The notes under the pieces are model-generated. The model worked only from the letters and a program-made list of their open reading frames with translations. It had not been told where the DNA came from and made no database searches. This document shows positions 17,509 to 25,523 of a DNA stretch of 64,000 nucleotides, piece by piece. Origin of the DNA: Streptomyces sp. NBC_00510 (lineage in GTDB: Bacteria; Actinomycetota; Actinomycetes; Streptomycetales; Streptomycetaceae); the NCBI GenBank assembly GCA_036013505.1, contig CP107851.1, positions 10,030,001 through 10,094,000 of the forward strand, in the 5' to 3' direction. A program made the translations under genes and the position numbers. The stretch's first letter is position 1. Each line of letters begins with the position of its first letter.

Positions 17509-17973
17509 CTAGTGCTCCCTCGCTCGGTAGGCGTCCACGACCGAGGTGAAGCTGCTGGTCAGCGTTTTGGCTCCGGGAGCGCCCGGCAGCAGGAGGTCGG
17601 AGAGGCCGACGGTGCAGGTGACCGTGACGGTGACGTAGCCGACCTGCCCGACCGGGACGGTCAGGCCGCTGGCATCCACGGACACGCTCGTGGACGTACA
17701 CGTGATGCCCTGGTCGTTCAGGGATTGCTCGGCCGCCTTGGAGGCGGCGGACTTCGCCGCTTGGTAGGTGCGTTCGATGGAGGCGGCCCGGGCGGCATCC
17801 TCGGCGGCGGCGTCGATTTTGCTGCCGGAGGTGACCAGCCGCCCGGCGGCAACGGCCATGCACACGAAGGCGACCAGCAGCGGGGTGACGATCGCGGCCT
17901 GGATTGCCTCGCTGCCCCGGTCGCCACATAACCGGGCCGCCATCGCGGCCCGCAGTTGGCGTCGGGGCCTCAC
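17509..17973 (-). CDS. TadE-like minor pilin
   Basis: This protein of about 154 residues starts at a GTG that overlaps the previous stop as GTGA; an ATG 30 bases downstream is an alternative. A basic N-terminus is followed by GSEAIQAAIVTPLLVAFVCMAVAAGRL, the hydrophobic helix with the Glu that marks TadE-type pseudopilins. The remaining about 110 residues form an exported domain with two cysteines (ITCTST, VTCTVG) that could pair. It should sit in the membrane and either join the pilus or cap it. Confidence 0.8.
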   Translation of the reverse strand: MRPRRQLRAAMAARLCGDRGSEAIQAAIVTPLLVAFVCMAVAAGRLVTSGSKIDAAAEDAARAASIERTYQAAKSAASKAAEQSLNDQGITCTSTSVSVDASGLTVPVGQVGYVTVTVTCTVGLSDLLLPGAPGAKTLTSSFTSVVDAYRAREH

Positions 17974-18404
17974 GGAGCGGTCCAGCGCTCTTTGGTGCCG
18001 GATGCGGACTGTGAAATGTGCAGCCCTGAGATGCCCGGCAGGAGCGAGGGGGCGGTGCCGGTCACCGTGACCCGCACGGTGACGGCGGTGCTCCCGGCAG
18101 TGCTGACCTGCGGGTCGCGTAAGGAGTCGCCGGCGATCCGGTCCAGGGTCTGCCGTGCCTGTGCCGCACCGTCGCCACTGGTTCCCTGGTAGACGCGGCT
18201 CGCTGACACTCCCTCGCGGGCGGCGGTGAGCGCGATGTTGCGGGCGTAGTACCACATGGAGGCCTGTACGACCGTGATCGTGAGCAGGATGACGAACGGG
18301 AAGACGATCGCCATCTGAAGGGAGGTTTCTCCCCGGTCGCCGCGGGTTCGGGCGCGTATCGCGGCCGCCGACCGTAAGCGGATCAATGCGTCTGTGTTTT
18401 TCAC
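17970..18404 (-). CDS. TadE-like minor pilin
   Basis: This 144-residue protein has the TadE hallmark RGETSLQMAIVFPFVILLTITVVQASMWYYARN at about 22-54, with a Glu just before the hydrophobic helix. It is followed by AALTAAREGVSASRVYQG-type spacing common to actinobacterial TadE proteins. GTG start with GAGG seven bases upstream. It lies eight bases after the small pilin-like gene and overlaps the next minor pilin by four bases. It is an expected component of the Tad apparatus. Confidence 0.82.
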   Translation of the reverse strand: MKNTDALIRLRSAAAIRARTRGDRGETSLQMAIVFPFVILLTITVVQASMWYYARNIALTAAREGVSASRVYQGTSGDGAAQARQTLDRIAGDSLRDPQVSTAGSTAVTVRVTVTGTAPSLLPGISGLHISQSASGTKERWTAP

Positions 18405-18412
18405 GCTCTGCC

Positions 18413-18622
18413 TCAGATGCCCGACAGTTGGCCGTTGTACTTGGAGATCACCACGGCGATGGTGCCGGCGATGATCAGGGCACCGGTGACGGCGGCGACC
18501 CAGATGATGACGGTGGTGATGGAGATATCGCCGGCGTCCGAGCCTCGCTCGATGCCCTTGGCGTGCTGTTTCCTGGCCCACAGGTAGGCGGCGGTCAGCG
18601 GACGGGCGAGCCGGGAGATCAT
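18413..18622 (-). CDS. Small pilin-like membrane protein of Tad operon
   Basis: This 69-residue protein has one transmembrane helix at about 35-60 (TTVIIWVAAVTGALIIAGTIAVVI) preceded by a basic N-terminus with a GD site (SDAGDISITT). In Tad loci this position, between TadC and TadE, often holds the major Flp pilin or a small pilin-like protein. It lacks the canonical Flp motif with a Glu-Tyr pair, so the identity as major pilin is uncertain. ATG with AAGGAG five bases upstream, a strong ribosome site consistent with high expression. Confidence 0.7.
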   Translation of the reverse strand: MISRLARPLTAAYLWARKQHAKGIERGSDAGDISITTVIIWVAAVTGALIIAGTIAVVISKYNGQLSGI

Positions 18623-18671
18623 GCATGCTCCTTGTCAGCGGGGTGCAGGGGTGCAGGGGGTGCGGCGGGTT

Positions 18672-19553
18672 TCAGGTCGTCAGGATGCGGATGACCGCGG
18701 GGAACGCGATGAGCAGCATGACCAGCACCGCCAGCAGCGCGCCGGGGGCGGTCATCTTCTCGGAGTCGGCGTTGGCCTCGGCGGCCTGGCGGGCGAGCAG
18801 TTCGGTGCGCAGGTTCTTCGCCCGGGAGCGGAGTGTGGCGTACACGGAAGCGCCGTCGTCGGTGGACTGCCGCATGATCGCGGCCAGGTCGTCCAGGACC
18901 GGCAGATCCAGCTCGGCGGTCAGCCGCCCCAGACTTTCCCAGTGCGGCACCTTGTCCAGGCGGGAGCTGGCCAGGGCCTGCTCAATACGGGTGAACGCCC
19001 AGCCCGATCCGACCTGGGCGGCCTGCTCCATGGCCTGCTCGGCGGAGACGTTCCCGGCCCGCCGCAGCGCCACCAGATCCAGATAGGCGGCCATGGCATG
19101 GGCGAACTCTTCCCTGGCCCGCCTGGCCTGATCCCGCAGCGCCAGATCGGGGGCGACCCACAAGAGGGCCGCGCACACCGGGCCGACGACGGCGGGCAGG
19201 AAAGCCGGCACGCCCAGCAGCAGGAACGGGATCGCCGCCAGCGGGGGCAGCAGGAGACCCGCTCCGGCCAGAGCAACCTTGGCCAGCAGGAACCGGCCGG
19301 GTGAGGTGCCGACCAGGGCAAGATTGCGGCTCGGGATCCGTACGGCGGCCAGCGAGCCAAGGTTTTCGACCAGCCACGCCCCCCAGCGTTCGTCCCGGTC
19401 CACACTGACTGATGCTGGTGCCGGGGGAGCAGGGTGATTCAGGCGCTGCAGCGCCGGTCCCAGGGCCGGCGCTGGACTGGCCAGCTCCTTGAGGAGCAGG
19501 GCCACCCCGGCGCCGACCGCTGATCCGGCGAGGATCGCACCGACGGGAATCAC
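18672..19553 (-). CDS. tadC: TadC-like inner membrane platform protein
   Basis: This 293-residue type II secretion F-domain protein has a helix at the N-terminus, paired helices at about 100-145 (LLLPPLAAIPFLLLGVPAFLPAVVGPVCAALLWV) and a C-terminal helix (ALLAVLVMLLIAFPAVIRIL). The central cytoplasmic part has the F-domain signature region (AMAAYLDLVALRRAGN...). With TadB it should form the membrane platform that couples the TadA motor to pilus growth. The GTG start overlaps the TadB stop as GTGA. Confidence 0.85.
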   Translation of the reverse strand: MIPVGAILAGSAVGAGVALLLKELASPAPALGPALQRLNHPAPPAPASVSVDRDERWGAWLVENLGSLAAVRIPSRNLALVGTSPGRFLLAKVALAGAGLLLPPLAAIPFLLLGVPAFLPAVVGPVCAALLWVAPDLALRDQARRAREEFAHAMAAYLDLVALRRAGNVSAEQAMEQAAQVGSGWAFTRIEQALASSRLDKVPHWESLGRLTAELDLPVLDDLAAIMRQSTDDGASVYATLRSRAKNLRTELLARQAAEANADSEKMTAPGALLAVLVMLLIAFPAVIRILTT

Positions 19554-20479
19554 ACGTCCTCCCCGGAGGTGGCCGGCCGGTCGGTCGGTGCCGCCGGCAC
19601 CGACACGCGGCTGCGCGGATCGGCGATCAGGAACCTCGGGACCGGCTGGTGGTCGGCCAGCTGCCGCATCCACGCCAGCACACCGATGAAGGCAGCCGCC
19701 AGCAGCGCCAGGACCAGCTGCCCGAGCACGGTGCCGTACGGGGCGGTGTAGCCGGGCACCAGCATTCCGGCTCCTACCACGCCCAAGGTGATGAAGGTCA
19801 TCCACCGCACCGTCGTGCGGGGCTTGGCCCGGTCCGCCTCGATCTGACGGCGTTTGGCGACCTCCTCATGGACGGAGTCCGCGAGATCCTCCAGTGCCTG
19901 GGCAAGACCTGGCCCCCGGTCGGACGCGGACAGGATCAGGGCAGCCACGACCTTGTCGGCGGTCACGTCGTCCAGCGCGTCACCGAACGCCCGCAACGCA
20001 TCGACCGGCCGCCAGCCGACCGCGAGGCGGTCGACCAGGTCGGCGACCTCGCCGGCGATCGCTTCCGGAACGCCCCTGCGGGACAGCTTCAACGCCTCGT
20101 CCAGGCCGCGCCCCAAGCGCAGCACATTGGACAACCGCATCGTCCAGTCCCCGAGCGCCTCCAGCTTCCCGATTCGGCGGGCCGCGCCCTGGGTGGGGGC
20201 CAGCAGCCAGGGCACACCGACGACCGCCAGCATCACCAGCGCGCCGGCCACGAACACGCCGGTGACCAGCCACACCAGCGCCCCGGCGATGCCACCTGCG
20301 ACCAGACGGTTGCGGCGCCGCAACCTCGCGTCCTGGTCGGCCTGACCGGTGCGGGCCCGCAGCCGGGCCACCACGCCAGGGCCCTTCGGCGCGCTCGTGC
20401 CGGCCACGCCCGCCACGACCCCGACCATCCCGGTGGCCACCGCGAGCCCGGCCACGACCCACAGCAGCATCCCGCTCAT
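19550..20479 (-). CDS. tadB: TadB-like inner membrane platform protein
   Basis: This 309-residue type II secretion F-domain protein has hydrophobic segments at about 3-27, 61-92 and two near the C-terminus (MTFITLGVVGAGMLVPG and LGQLVLALLAAAFIGVLAWM). The cytoplasmic region contains LRLGRGLDEALKLSRRGVPEAIAGEVADL, typical of TadB. The ATG shares one base with the TadA stop (TGATG), so it is translationally coupled. It is the partner of the following TadC gene. Confidence 0.87.
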   Translation of the reverse strand: MSGMLLWVVAGLAVATGMVGVVAGVAGTSAPKGPGVVARLRARTGQADQDARLRRRNRLVAGGIAGALVWLVTGVFVAGALVMLAVVGVPWLLAPTQGAARRIGKLEALGDWTMRLSNVLRLGRGLDEALKLSRRGVPEAIAGEVADLVDRLAVGWRPVDALRAFGDALDDVTADKVVAALILSASDRGPGLAQALEDLADSVHEEVAKRRQIEADRAKPRTTVRWMTFITLGVVGAGMLVPGYTAPYGTVLGQLVLALLAAAFIGVLAWMRQLADHQPVPRFLIADPRSRVSVPAAPTDRPATSGEDV

Positions 20480-22014
20480 CACGGTGCACCCCCCACCAGC
20501 AGAGGCAGCCCGCCGCGCCACGTGCCACGCGGGGCGCTCAGCAGATCGGAGTCGAAGCCGGTCCGCCGCAGTTCGTTGATGCACCGCGGGTGCATGTGCG
20601 GCACCGCCCGCGGCTCGTCCCACTGCGGCGCCGGGCCGAAGATCTGGTTGGTGTCCGGCCGGCCGGCCTCGCCGATGCCCGTCACCTCCAGCACATGGGT
20701 GACGAACCGGTGGCGGCGGCCGCCGATCGGCCGCTCGTCGATGGAGCCGTCGACGTAGACGATGAAGTCCAGACCGTGGGCCGCCTGCCGGTAGGCCAGC
20801 TCCGGCGTCATATTGCCCTGAGCCTGCAGATACAGCTCAGCGATCCGGTCGAAGACCACGCTCGGGTGGGAGGCGTGGATGGTGCACAGGTTGCCGCCCT
20901 GACCATTGGTCATGGCCTGCATCATCGCCACGATCTCCGGCCCGCGGACCTCGCCGACCACCACCCGCGCCAAGCTCATCCGCAGCGCCCGGTACATCAG
21001 ATCCATCAAGGTGATCTCGCCGGCGCTGTGCCCGTCGACACGCTCACCGTTGGACTCCCGCGCCTCCAGCGGCACCACCTGCCGGTGGTAGCCGTTGGTG
21101 TGCGCCCACAGTTCGTACTCGGTCTCCAGCGTGGCGAACCGCTCGTCGGGGTCGGTCTGCTTCAGCAGGGCGCGCAGCAGCGTCGTCTTGCCCGCCGCCT
21201 GCCCACCCGCCACCATCACGTTCTTGCGGGCCTTCACACACGCGGCCAAGAACGCCGCCAGCGTGGTGTCGATCATCCCGAGCCGCACCAGATCAGCGAG
21301 GTCGGCGTGGCGCTGTCCGTGCCGGCGGATGGTCACATAGGTGCCCGGCGTGACGTCGGTGATGGCCTGCAGCCGGGAACCGTCAGGCAACCGCAGCGCC
21401 AGGAACGGGTTCGCGGTCGACAAGGTCCGCTCGCTCTGCCCGGACTGGCGGGCCAGGTCCCGAAGCAGCTCCCGCAGCTCCTCATCGCTGTCCGCCACCG
21501 GTGCCACAGCCAAGCGCCGTCCATCGGTGAAGTCCAGCGCAACGTCGCGGTAGCCGTTGATGAGGATGTTCTCCACCTGCGGGTTGTCCAGATGCTGCTG
21601 CAGCCGCCCTGCCCGGAACTGCAAGTCGAACACCGCCTGCGCGACCGCGGCGTCCTCCACCGCGGCAGTGGCCACCCCACGTTCGATCGCCACCGCGTCC
21701 GCCCAGACCGCGACCTGCTCGTTGATCAAAGCGCGGCCCTGCTGCTCCTGCGCCCCAAGGCTCATCCCCGGCTGGGTCCGCAGCAGCGCGGTCAACCGCT
21801 CCCCGACCTCTTTCTTGATCAGCCGGACGGCCTGGTAGTCCACCACCACACCCGGCACCTGCGGCGCACCCACCATGCCCGGTGAGTGGGCTTGTGCGGG
21901 TGGCATCGGATCGGCGTAACCGTGCGGCCCCTGCTGCCATCGCCCCGTGGCGGCAGGAATCCGCTCACCAAGCGGGGCAACAGAGGGATTCTGATGGAGC
22001 GGGCTAGCGCGCAC
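20479..22014 (-). CDS. tadA: TadA/CpaF-type secretion motor ATPase
   Basis: This protein of about 511 residues is a VirB11/GspE-superfamily ATPase that powers Tad pilus assembly. The Walker A GGQAAGKT is at about 270-277. The Asp box (ATLETEYEL), the Walker B-like region (RVVVGEVRGPE) and the His box (GGNLCTIHASHP) follow in the expected order. The first 60 residues are a Pro/Gly-rich extension. The GTG start at 22014 was chosen because GGGAAGG lies upstream and overlap with the previous gene is short; a GTG 18 bases further upstream is possible. It acts on the cytoplasmic face with TadB and TadC. Confidence 0.9.
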   Translation of the reverse strand: MRASPLHQNPSVAPLGERIPAATGRWQQGPHGYADPMPPAQAHSPGMVGAPQVPGVVVDYQAVRLIKKEVGERLTALLRTQPGMSLGAQEQQGRALINEQVAVWADAVAIERGVATAAVEDAAVAQAVFDLQFRAGRLQQHLDNPQVENILINGYRDVALDFTDGRRLAVAPVADSDEELRELLRDLARQSGQSERTLSTANPFLALRLPDGSRLQAITDVTPGTYVTIRRHGQRHADLADLVRLGMIDTTLAAFLAACVKARKNVMVAGGQAAGKTTLLRALLKQTDPDERFATLETEYELWAHTNGYHRQVVPLEARESNGERVDGHSAGEITLMDLMYRALRMSLARVVVGEVRGPEIVAMMQAMTNGQGGNLCTIHASHPSVVFDRIAELYLQAQGNMTPELAYRQAAHGLDFIVYVDGSIDERPIGGRRHRFVTHVLEVTGIGEAGRPDTNQIFGPAPQWDEPRAVPHMHPRCINELRRTGFDSDLLSAPRGTWRGGLPLLVGGAP

Positions 22015-22819
22015 CGGCCACCGCCTTCCCACTCCCAGCCCCGGGCGGTCCCAGACGGGCCCGCCGGGTCGCCACCAGCTGCCGCAGCCGGGTCGTCGCC
22101 GACCGCACGCCCCGCATCAGCTCACACGCCTCGAACTTCCTCGGCTGCGGAGCCCCGTCCGACAGCACCGCCGCCTCGCCAGGCCGCCACGGCAGCGTCG
22201 CCACCACCTCCACCTGCAGCTGCCGCTGCACCTCCTCCTTCACAAACGGCCCGCAGTCGATCAGCACCAGGCCGATCTCCACCGCGCTGCCCAACTGCTC
22301 ACGCAGCGCCAACAGCCGCACCTGCGCGCCCTGCAGACCGCGCAGCGTGTTGCGGGCCACCAGCAGCACCACGTCCGCCCGTTGCGCCAGCACCTGCGAC
22401 GACCCGAACGCGCCACGCCGCCCCAGGTCAACCAGCACATCGTGCCGGTGAGCCTCGATCCCAGCGAACATCGCCGCCAGCTGCTCCCACACCGGGCCCA
22501 TGGACGAGGCATGCGCCGGGTCGTACAACCCCGGCAGCACCAGCCGGTCTCTGCTGCCGGCGTCGGTGACATCCACCAACTGCCGCCAAAACGCCTCGCC
22601 CAGCTGGCCCTGCCGTCCGGCCAAGGCGAGATTGCGCAGGCCATGCGTAGCGCCGAGCGTGCCCTGGAACGCGCCGGGCAGGATCGCCCCGCCATCGGGA
22701 TCACACTCCGCCAGCACCACCCGGTGCCCCGCCTCCAGCGGCCAAGCCAATAGCAACGCCATCGCGGTGGTGGTCACCCCGGGTGCACCAAGCCCCCCGG
22801 CCAGAGCAATGACAGCCAT
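22004..22819 (-). CDS. CpaE/TadZ-like P-loop protein
   Basis: This 271-residue protein has a MinD/ParA fold, judged by the N-terminal IALAGGLGAPGVTTTAMALLLAWPL, the CDPDGG strand and the DVLVDLGRRGAFGSS region. The P-loop is degenerate: the usual KGGxGKT lysines are absent (GGLGAPGVTTT). That is typical of the atypical Walker A of TadZ/CpaE, which localise pili rather than segregate DNA. The ATG overlaps the stop of the SAF protein by one base (TGATG). It is part of the Tad operon. Confidence 0.8.
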   Translation of the reverse strand: MAVIALAGGLGAPGVTTTAMALLLAWPLEAGHRVVLAECDPDGGAILPGAFQGTLGATHGLRNLALAGRQGQLGEAFWRQLVDVTDAGSRDRLVLPGLYDPAHASSMGPVWEQLAAMFAGIEAHRHDVLVDLGRRGAFGSSQVLAQRADVVLLVARNTLRGLQGAQVRLLALREQLGSAVEIGLVLIDCGPFVKEEVQRQLQVEVVATLPWRPGEAAVLSDGAPQPRKFEACELMRGVRSATTRLRQLVATRRARLGPPGAGSGKAVAGAR

Positions 22820-23520
22820 CAGCTGCCATCCCGGGCCGCAACGATCACAGCGACATCGCCGGTGGCGACACGGGAGGCCAGAGCGGGCCCGTCGGCGGCT
22901 GGGACAGCTACATCGACCACCACGACCCCGGTGGCGGTCGCCGGTCTGCCGACCGCGACCACGGTGGCGGCCAGCGTCTTGGGCGTACTGTCATCAACGG
23001 AGGCGCTACCGGGGCCGGACACCGCATCCGGATCCGGCGTGCTCACGATCAGAACCCTCTGCCCCGGCACGAGTGGTGTGGCAGGCAACTGCGACGGCTT
23101 CACACCGACCCCGACCAACTGCTCGCCCGGTCCCAGCAAAGACCTGGTGGTCACCTGAGACGGCGCAAGCAAAGACCCGGCCTTCAAGCCGATCGCCGCC
23201 CGCCGGCCGACCAGAGAGTCGGCCTTCGAAGCCTTCACAGACTGCACCGCCGGATCCAGCGCGAGCGATGCGGTACCCAGGTCATCCCTGGTGATCTGCG
23301 AACCGACAGGCACGTCCCTGGTAACGACGACCACGGCGGTGCGCTGCCCCGAAGAGGCATACAACACCGCACCGGACAGACCCCCGCCGGCGATCAACGC
23401 AACAGACAAGGCGATCAGGCCAGGGCGACGCCGACGCTGCCTGACCATCCGGGGCGCCGCCACCGGCTGCGTGGCCGGTCCGTACTGCGCCGGCACCGGG
23501 GGAGTGGTGGTGTTACTCAC
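22819..23520 (-). CDS. SAF-domain CpaB/RcpC-like protein
   Basis: This 233-residue protein has a basic cytoplasmic start, one transmembrane helix at about 35-56 (LIALSVALIAGGGLSGAVLYA) and an exported SAF domain (VTRDVPVGSQITRDDLGTASLAL and the region to about 150). CpaB/RcpC proteins of Tad systems have this layout and help assemble the outer parts of the machine. The GTG has AGGAGGA upstream. It sits before the CpaE-like gene, with one-base overlap. Confidence 0.82.
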   Translation of the reverse strand: MSNTTTPPVPAQYGPATQPVAAPRMVRQRRRRPGLIALSVALIAGGGLSGAVLYASSGQRTAVVVVTRDVPVGSQITRDDLGTASLALDPAVQSVKASKADSLVGRRAAIGLKAGSLLAPSQVTTRSLLGPGEQLVGVGVKPSQLPATPLVPGQRVLIVSTPDPDAVSGPGSASVDDSTPKTLAATVVAVGRPATATGVVVVDVAVPAADGPALASRVATGDVAVIVAARDGS

Positions 23521-23545
23521 GCGCTGGGTCCTCCTGGAGCGCAGT

Positions 23546-24466
23546 TCACTGGCCGCCGACGACCTGCAGTTCGCCGATGCGGATCTGAACCTGCGAGGTG
23601 CGGGTGGTGGTCAAGTCGCCCTGCTGGCCGCCGCCGACCCAATGCACCTGCCACGTCGAGGTGGCTGTGACGGTGTACTTGCCATGCGGCTGCCAGGCCG
23701 ACGTGGAACCGTAGACGTAGCCGCAGTCGGGGGACTTCCGCAGCCCATACGAGGCCTTGTACGGCGTACCACCCGCCGAGCAGACGACGGTCCCGCCGTC
23801 ACCCAGCCGCCACACGATCTTGCTCACGTGTGCGGTTGCGGTGACGGTGATCGCCCCTGCGGTGGCGCTGGCCGATGACGGGCCCGCAGTGGCCTGGCCC
23901 TTGGTGTTCCACAACCACACCGGCACGCCGATCGTGCCGCCTTTGCTGTCCGGGGCCGGCGCGATCCCGATATCCGGCCCCTCGATCGGCAGCTTCCTCA
24001 CTGCCTCCTGAGCCAGCCGAGCCGGGTCGACGCCGCCGCCCATCCCCGGTGGAGGGTTCTGCAGCCACTGGATCGGCGGTCCCTCATCGGGGCAGTAGGC
24101 CTCGTAGACGGCGCCATCACCTGGTTTGTGGCTCTCCCATGCAGGGTCGCCGGCGGGTGGCTGTGGGTCGGCCAACTGGTAGTAGCAGTTCGGACTCCAC
24201 CAGCCAAGATCCTTGAGGTGGCAGGGCACCTCAACGTTCTGCAGCGTGTCCATGCACTTTCGCTCGCCGCCACCGGAGCCGCTGCCATCGCCCCCGCTCC
24301 CGCTACCAGGCTTTCCGTCATCGTCAACGACCTTGATGACGCACGGTCCGTTGACCCACGGCGGAGGGCACACGACTTCCTCATGGTCGGCCCAAGCCGG
24401 AGGGCTTCCAGTGAGGGCAAACAGCACGCTCAGGAGGCCAGGCACTACAGAGTGACGTCTCAGCAT
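23546..24466 (-). CDS. Exported protein of the Tad operon
   Basis: This 306-residue protein has a clear signal peptide (cleavage near SPPAWA-DHEE, residue 26). A Gly/Ser linker of about 15 residues, six or more cysteines (CPPPW, GPCVI, RKCMD, VPCHL, NCYYQL, AYCPD) and a C-terminal beta-sandwich-like region (ITVTATAHVSKIVWRLGDG ... KYTVTATSTWQVHWVGGG) follow. I recognise no family, but the PKD-like C-terminus suits a surface or pilus-tip protein. Its ATG overlaps the stop of the upstream lipoprotein gene. Confidence 0.75.
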   Translation of the reverse strand: MLRRHSVVPGLLSVLFALTGSPPAWADHEEVVCPPPWVNGPCVIKVVDDDGKPGSGSGGDGSGSGGGERKCMDTLQNVEVPCHLKDLGWWSPNCYYQLADPQPPAGDPAWESHKPGDGAVYEAYCPDEGPPIQWLQNPPPGMGGGVDPARLAQEAVRKLPIEGPDIGIAPAPDSKGGTIGVPVWLWNTKGQATAGPSSASATAGAITVTATAHVSKIVWRLGDGGTVVCSAGGTPYKASYGLRKSPDCGYVYGSTSAWQPHGKYTVTATSTWQVHWVGGGQQGDLTTTRTSQVQIRIGELQVVGGQ

Positions 24467-25056
24467 GCCCGATCTCGTTCCGCGTTACCGTCGATGACGA
24501 GCCATCGATCGCCAACTGTTCGCAGCGCCGCCGTCGAGATGTAGCGCCTCCTCTGATTCGGTGCGGACACGCTCCTTCTGGTCTTCTTGTCGACCGGGGT
24601 CCAGTTCGCGTTGTCGAAGCACACGGTGAGCGTGGCACGATGCGGCGTTATCCCCAGATCCACCGATGAGCTCTTGACCTGAAACTTAGGCCTGCCGGTG
24701 TAGACGATGCCGTTCTGCCGGTTGAACAGGATCGTTCCCTTGGTGCCCGAAAGCGCCTTGTCCCAGGCATACTTCTCGATCCTGCTGCCCTCCAAGGTGC
24801 CCGTGGCGAAGGCCTTGGCCTGTGCATCGATCATCCCCTGGTAGGCAGCGGTGACTTGTCGTCTGGCCTCGGTCATCGCCGGGTCATCCGGTGGGGAGGG
24901 TTCGCTGACTTGAGCCGACTCTGGCGGCGTGGAGCGGTTCGCCGAAGGGGACTGACAACCGGCTAGCAACACCGCCGCAGCACAAACAGTGACGCATGTG
25001 GAGATTCTTAGCCGTCGCTGAGTTCTGCTCGATTCGTGCCGACGGTGGTGCGTCAC
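24460..25056 (-). CDS. Lipoprotein, first gene of Tad operon
   Basis: This 198-residue protein starts at a GTG with GGGGAGG just upstream. Its signal sequence RRLRISTCVTVCAAAVLLAGC ends in a lipobox (LLAGC), so it should be lipid-anchored on the outer face of the membrane. The mature part has a Ser/Pro-rich tether, then about 130 residues resembling small mce-associated or NTF2-like export proteins (TEARRQVTAAYQGMIDAQAKAF ... RRRYISTAALRTVGDRWLVIDG). It leads the operon; the promoter must lie in the following AT-richer gap. Longer readings upstream have no ribosome site. Confidence 0.75.
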   Translation of the reverse strand: MTHHRRHESSRTQRRLRISTCVTVCAAAVLLAGCQSPSANRSTPPESAQVSEPSPPDDPAMTEARRQVTAAYQGMIDAQAKAFATGTLEGSRIEKYAWDKALSGTKGTILFNRQNGIVYTGRPKFQVKSSSVDLGITPHRATLTVCFDNANWTPVDKKTRRSVSAPNQRRRYISTAALRTVGDRWLVIDGNAERDRAC

Positions 25057-25523
25057 CTTGCCTCCCCGTGGTCCGTTGCGCGTGGACGTGAGATCCGACC
25101 CTGAGCCCGGGTCCGGTCGTTTGCGCTCTGCGATGATCTGAACTCGTTCCGTAGTGGGCACGTTACGCAAGGGGTTGGAGGGATCTCATCTGTTTCAGTC
25201 CAACTCGCCAGTAACTTGGCTTGATTTGCGTCCCCTGCGGCGCATACGCCATGGCTTACTGGTGTGGCTACGTCGGGAGCGCCGACCGTCTGTCACGGTG
25301 ATCGCGGTCCTGTCGCGTTGGCCGAAGCTGTGGGATCCGCTGTGTCCGACTGGGGTGCAGGCGCAAGGAGCGCCCTCGTAGCCACTGATTGCGGTGATGG
25401 CCGGTGGCCAGCGCCGGCCAAGCGTCCCATGCAAGCCAGTTCTTCAGTGCAGGGGTGAAGTCATGGTTGGGTGCGTGAGAGCGCGGGTTGATCACATTGT
25501 GTGACAGGAGAGGGTCGTAGGTT
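25057..25523. promoter_or_regulatory. Divergent intergenic region of Tad operon and DUF2637 gene
   Basis: This gap of 467 bases separates the Tad operon from the oppositely read DUF2637 gene and must contain promoters for both. GGAGAGGG at 25507-25514 is the DUF2637 ribosome site. No convincing promoter boxes or coding frame were identified. Confidence 0.4.

Noticed and set aside
20590..21885. 431-codon plus-strand frame
   Set aside because: Antisense of TadA, no family or ribosome site.
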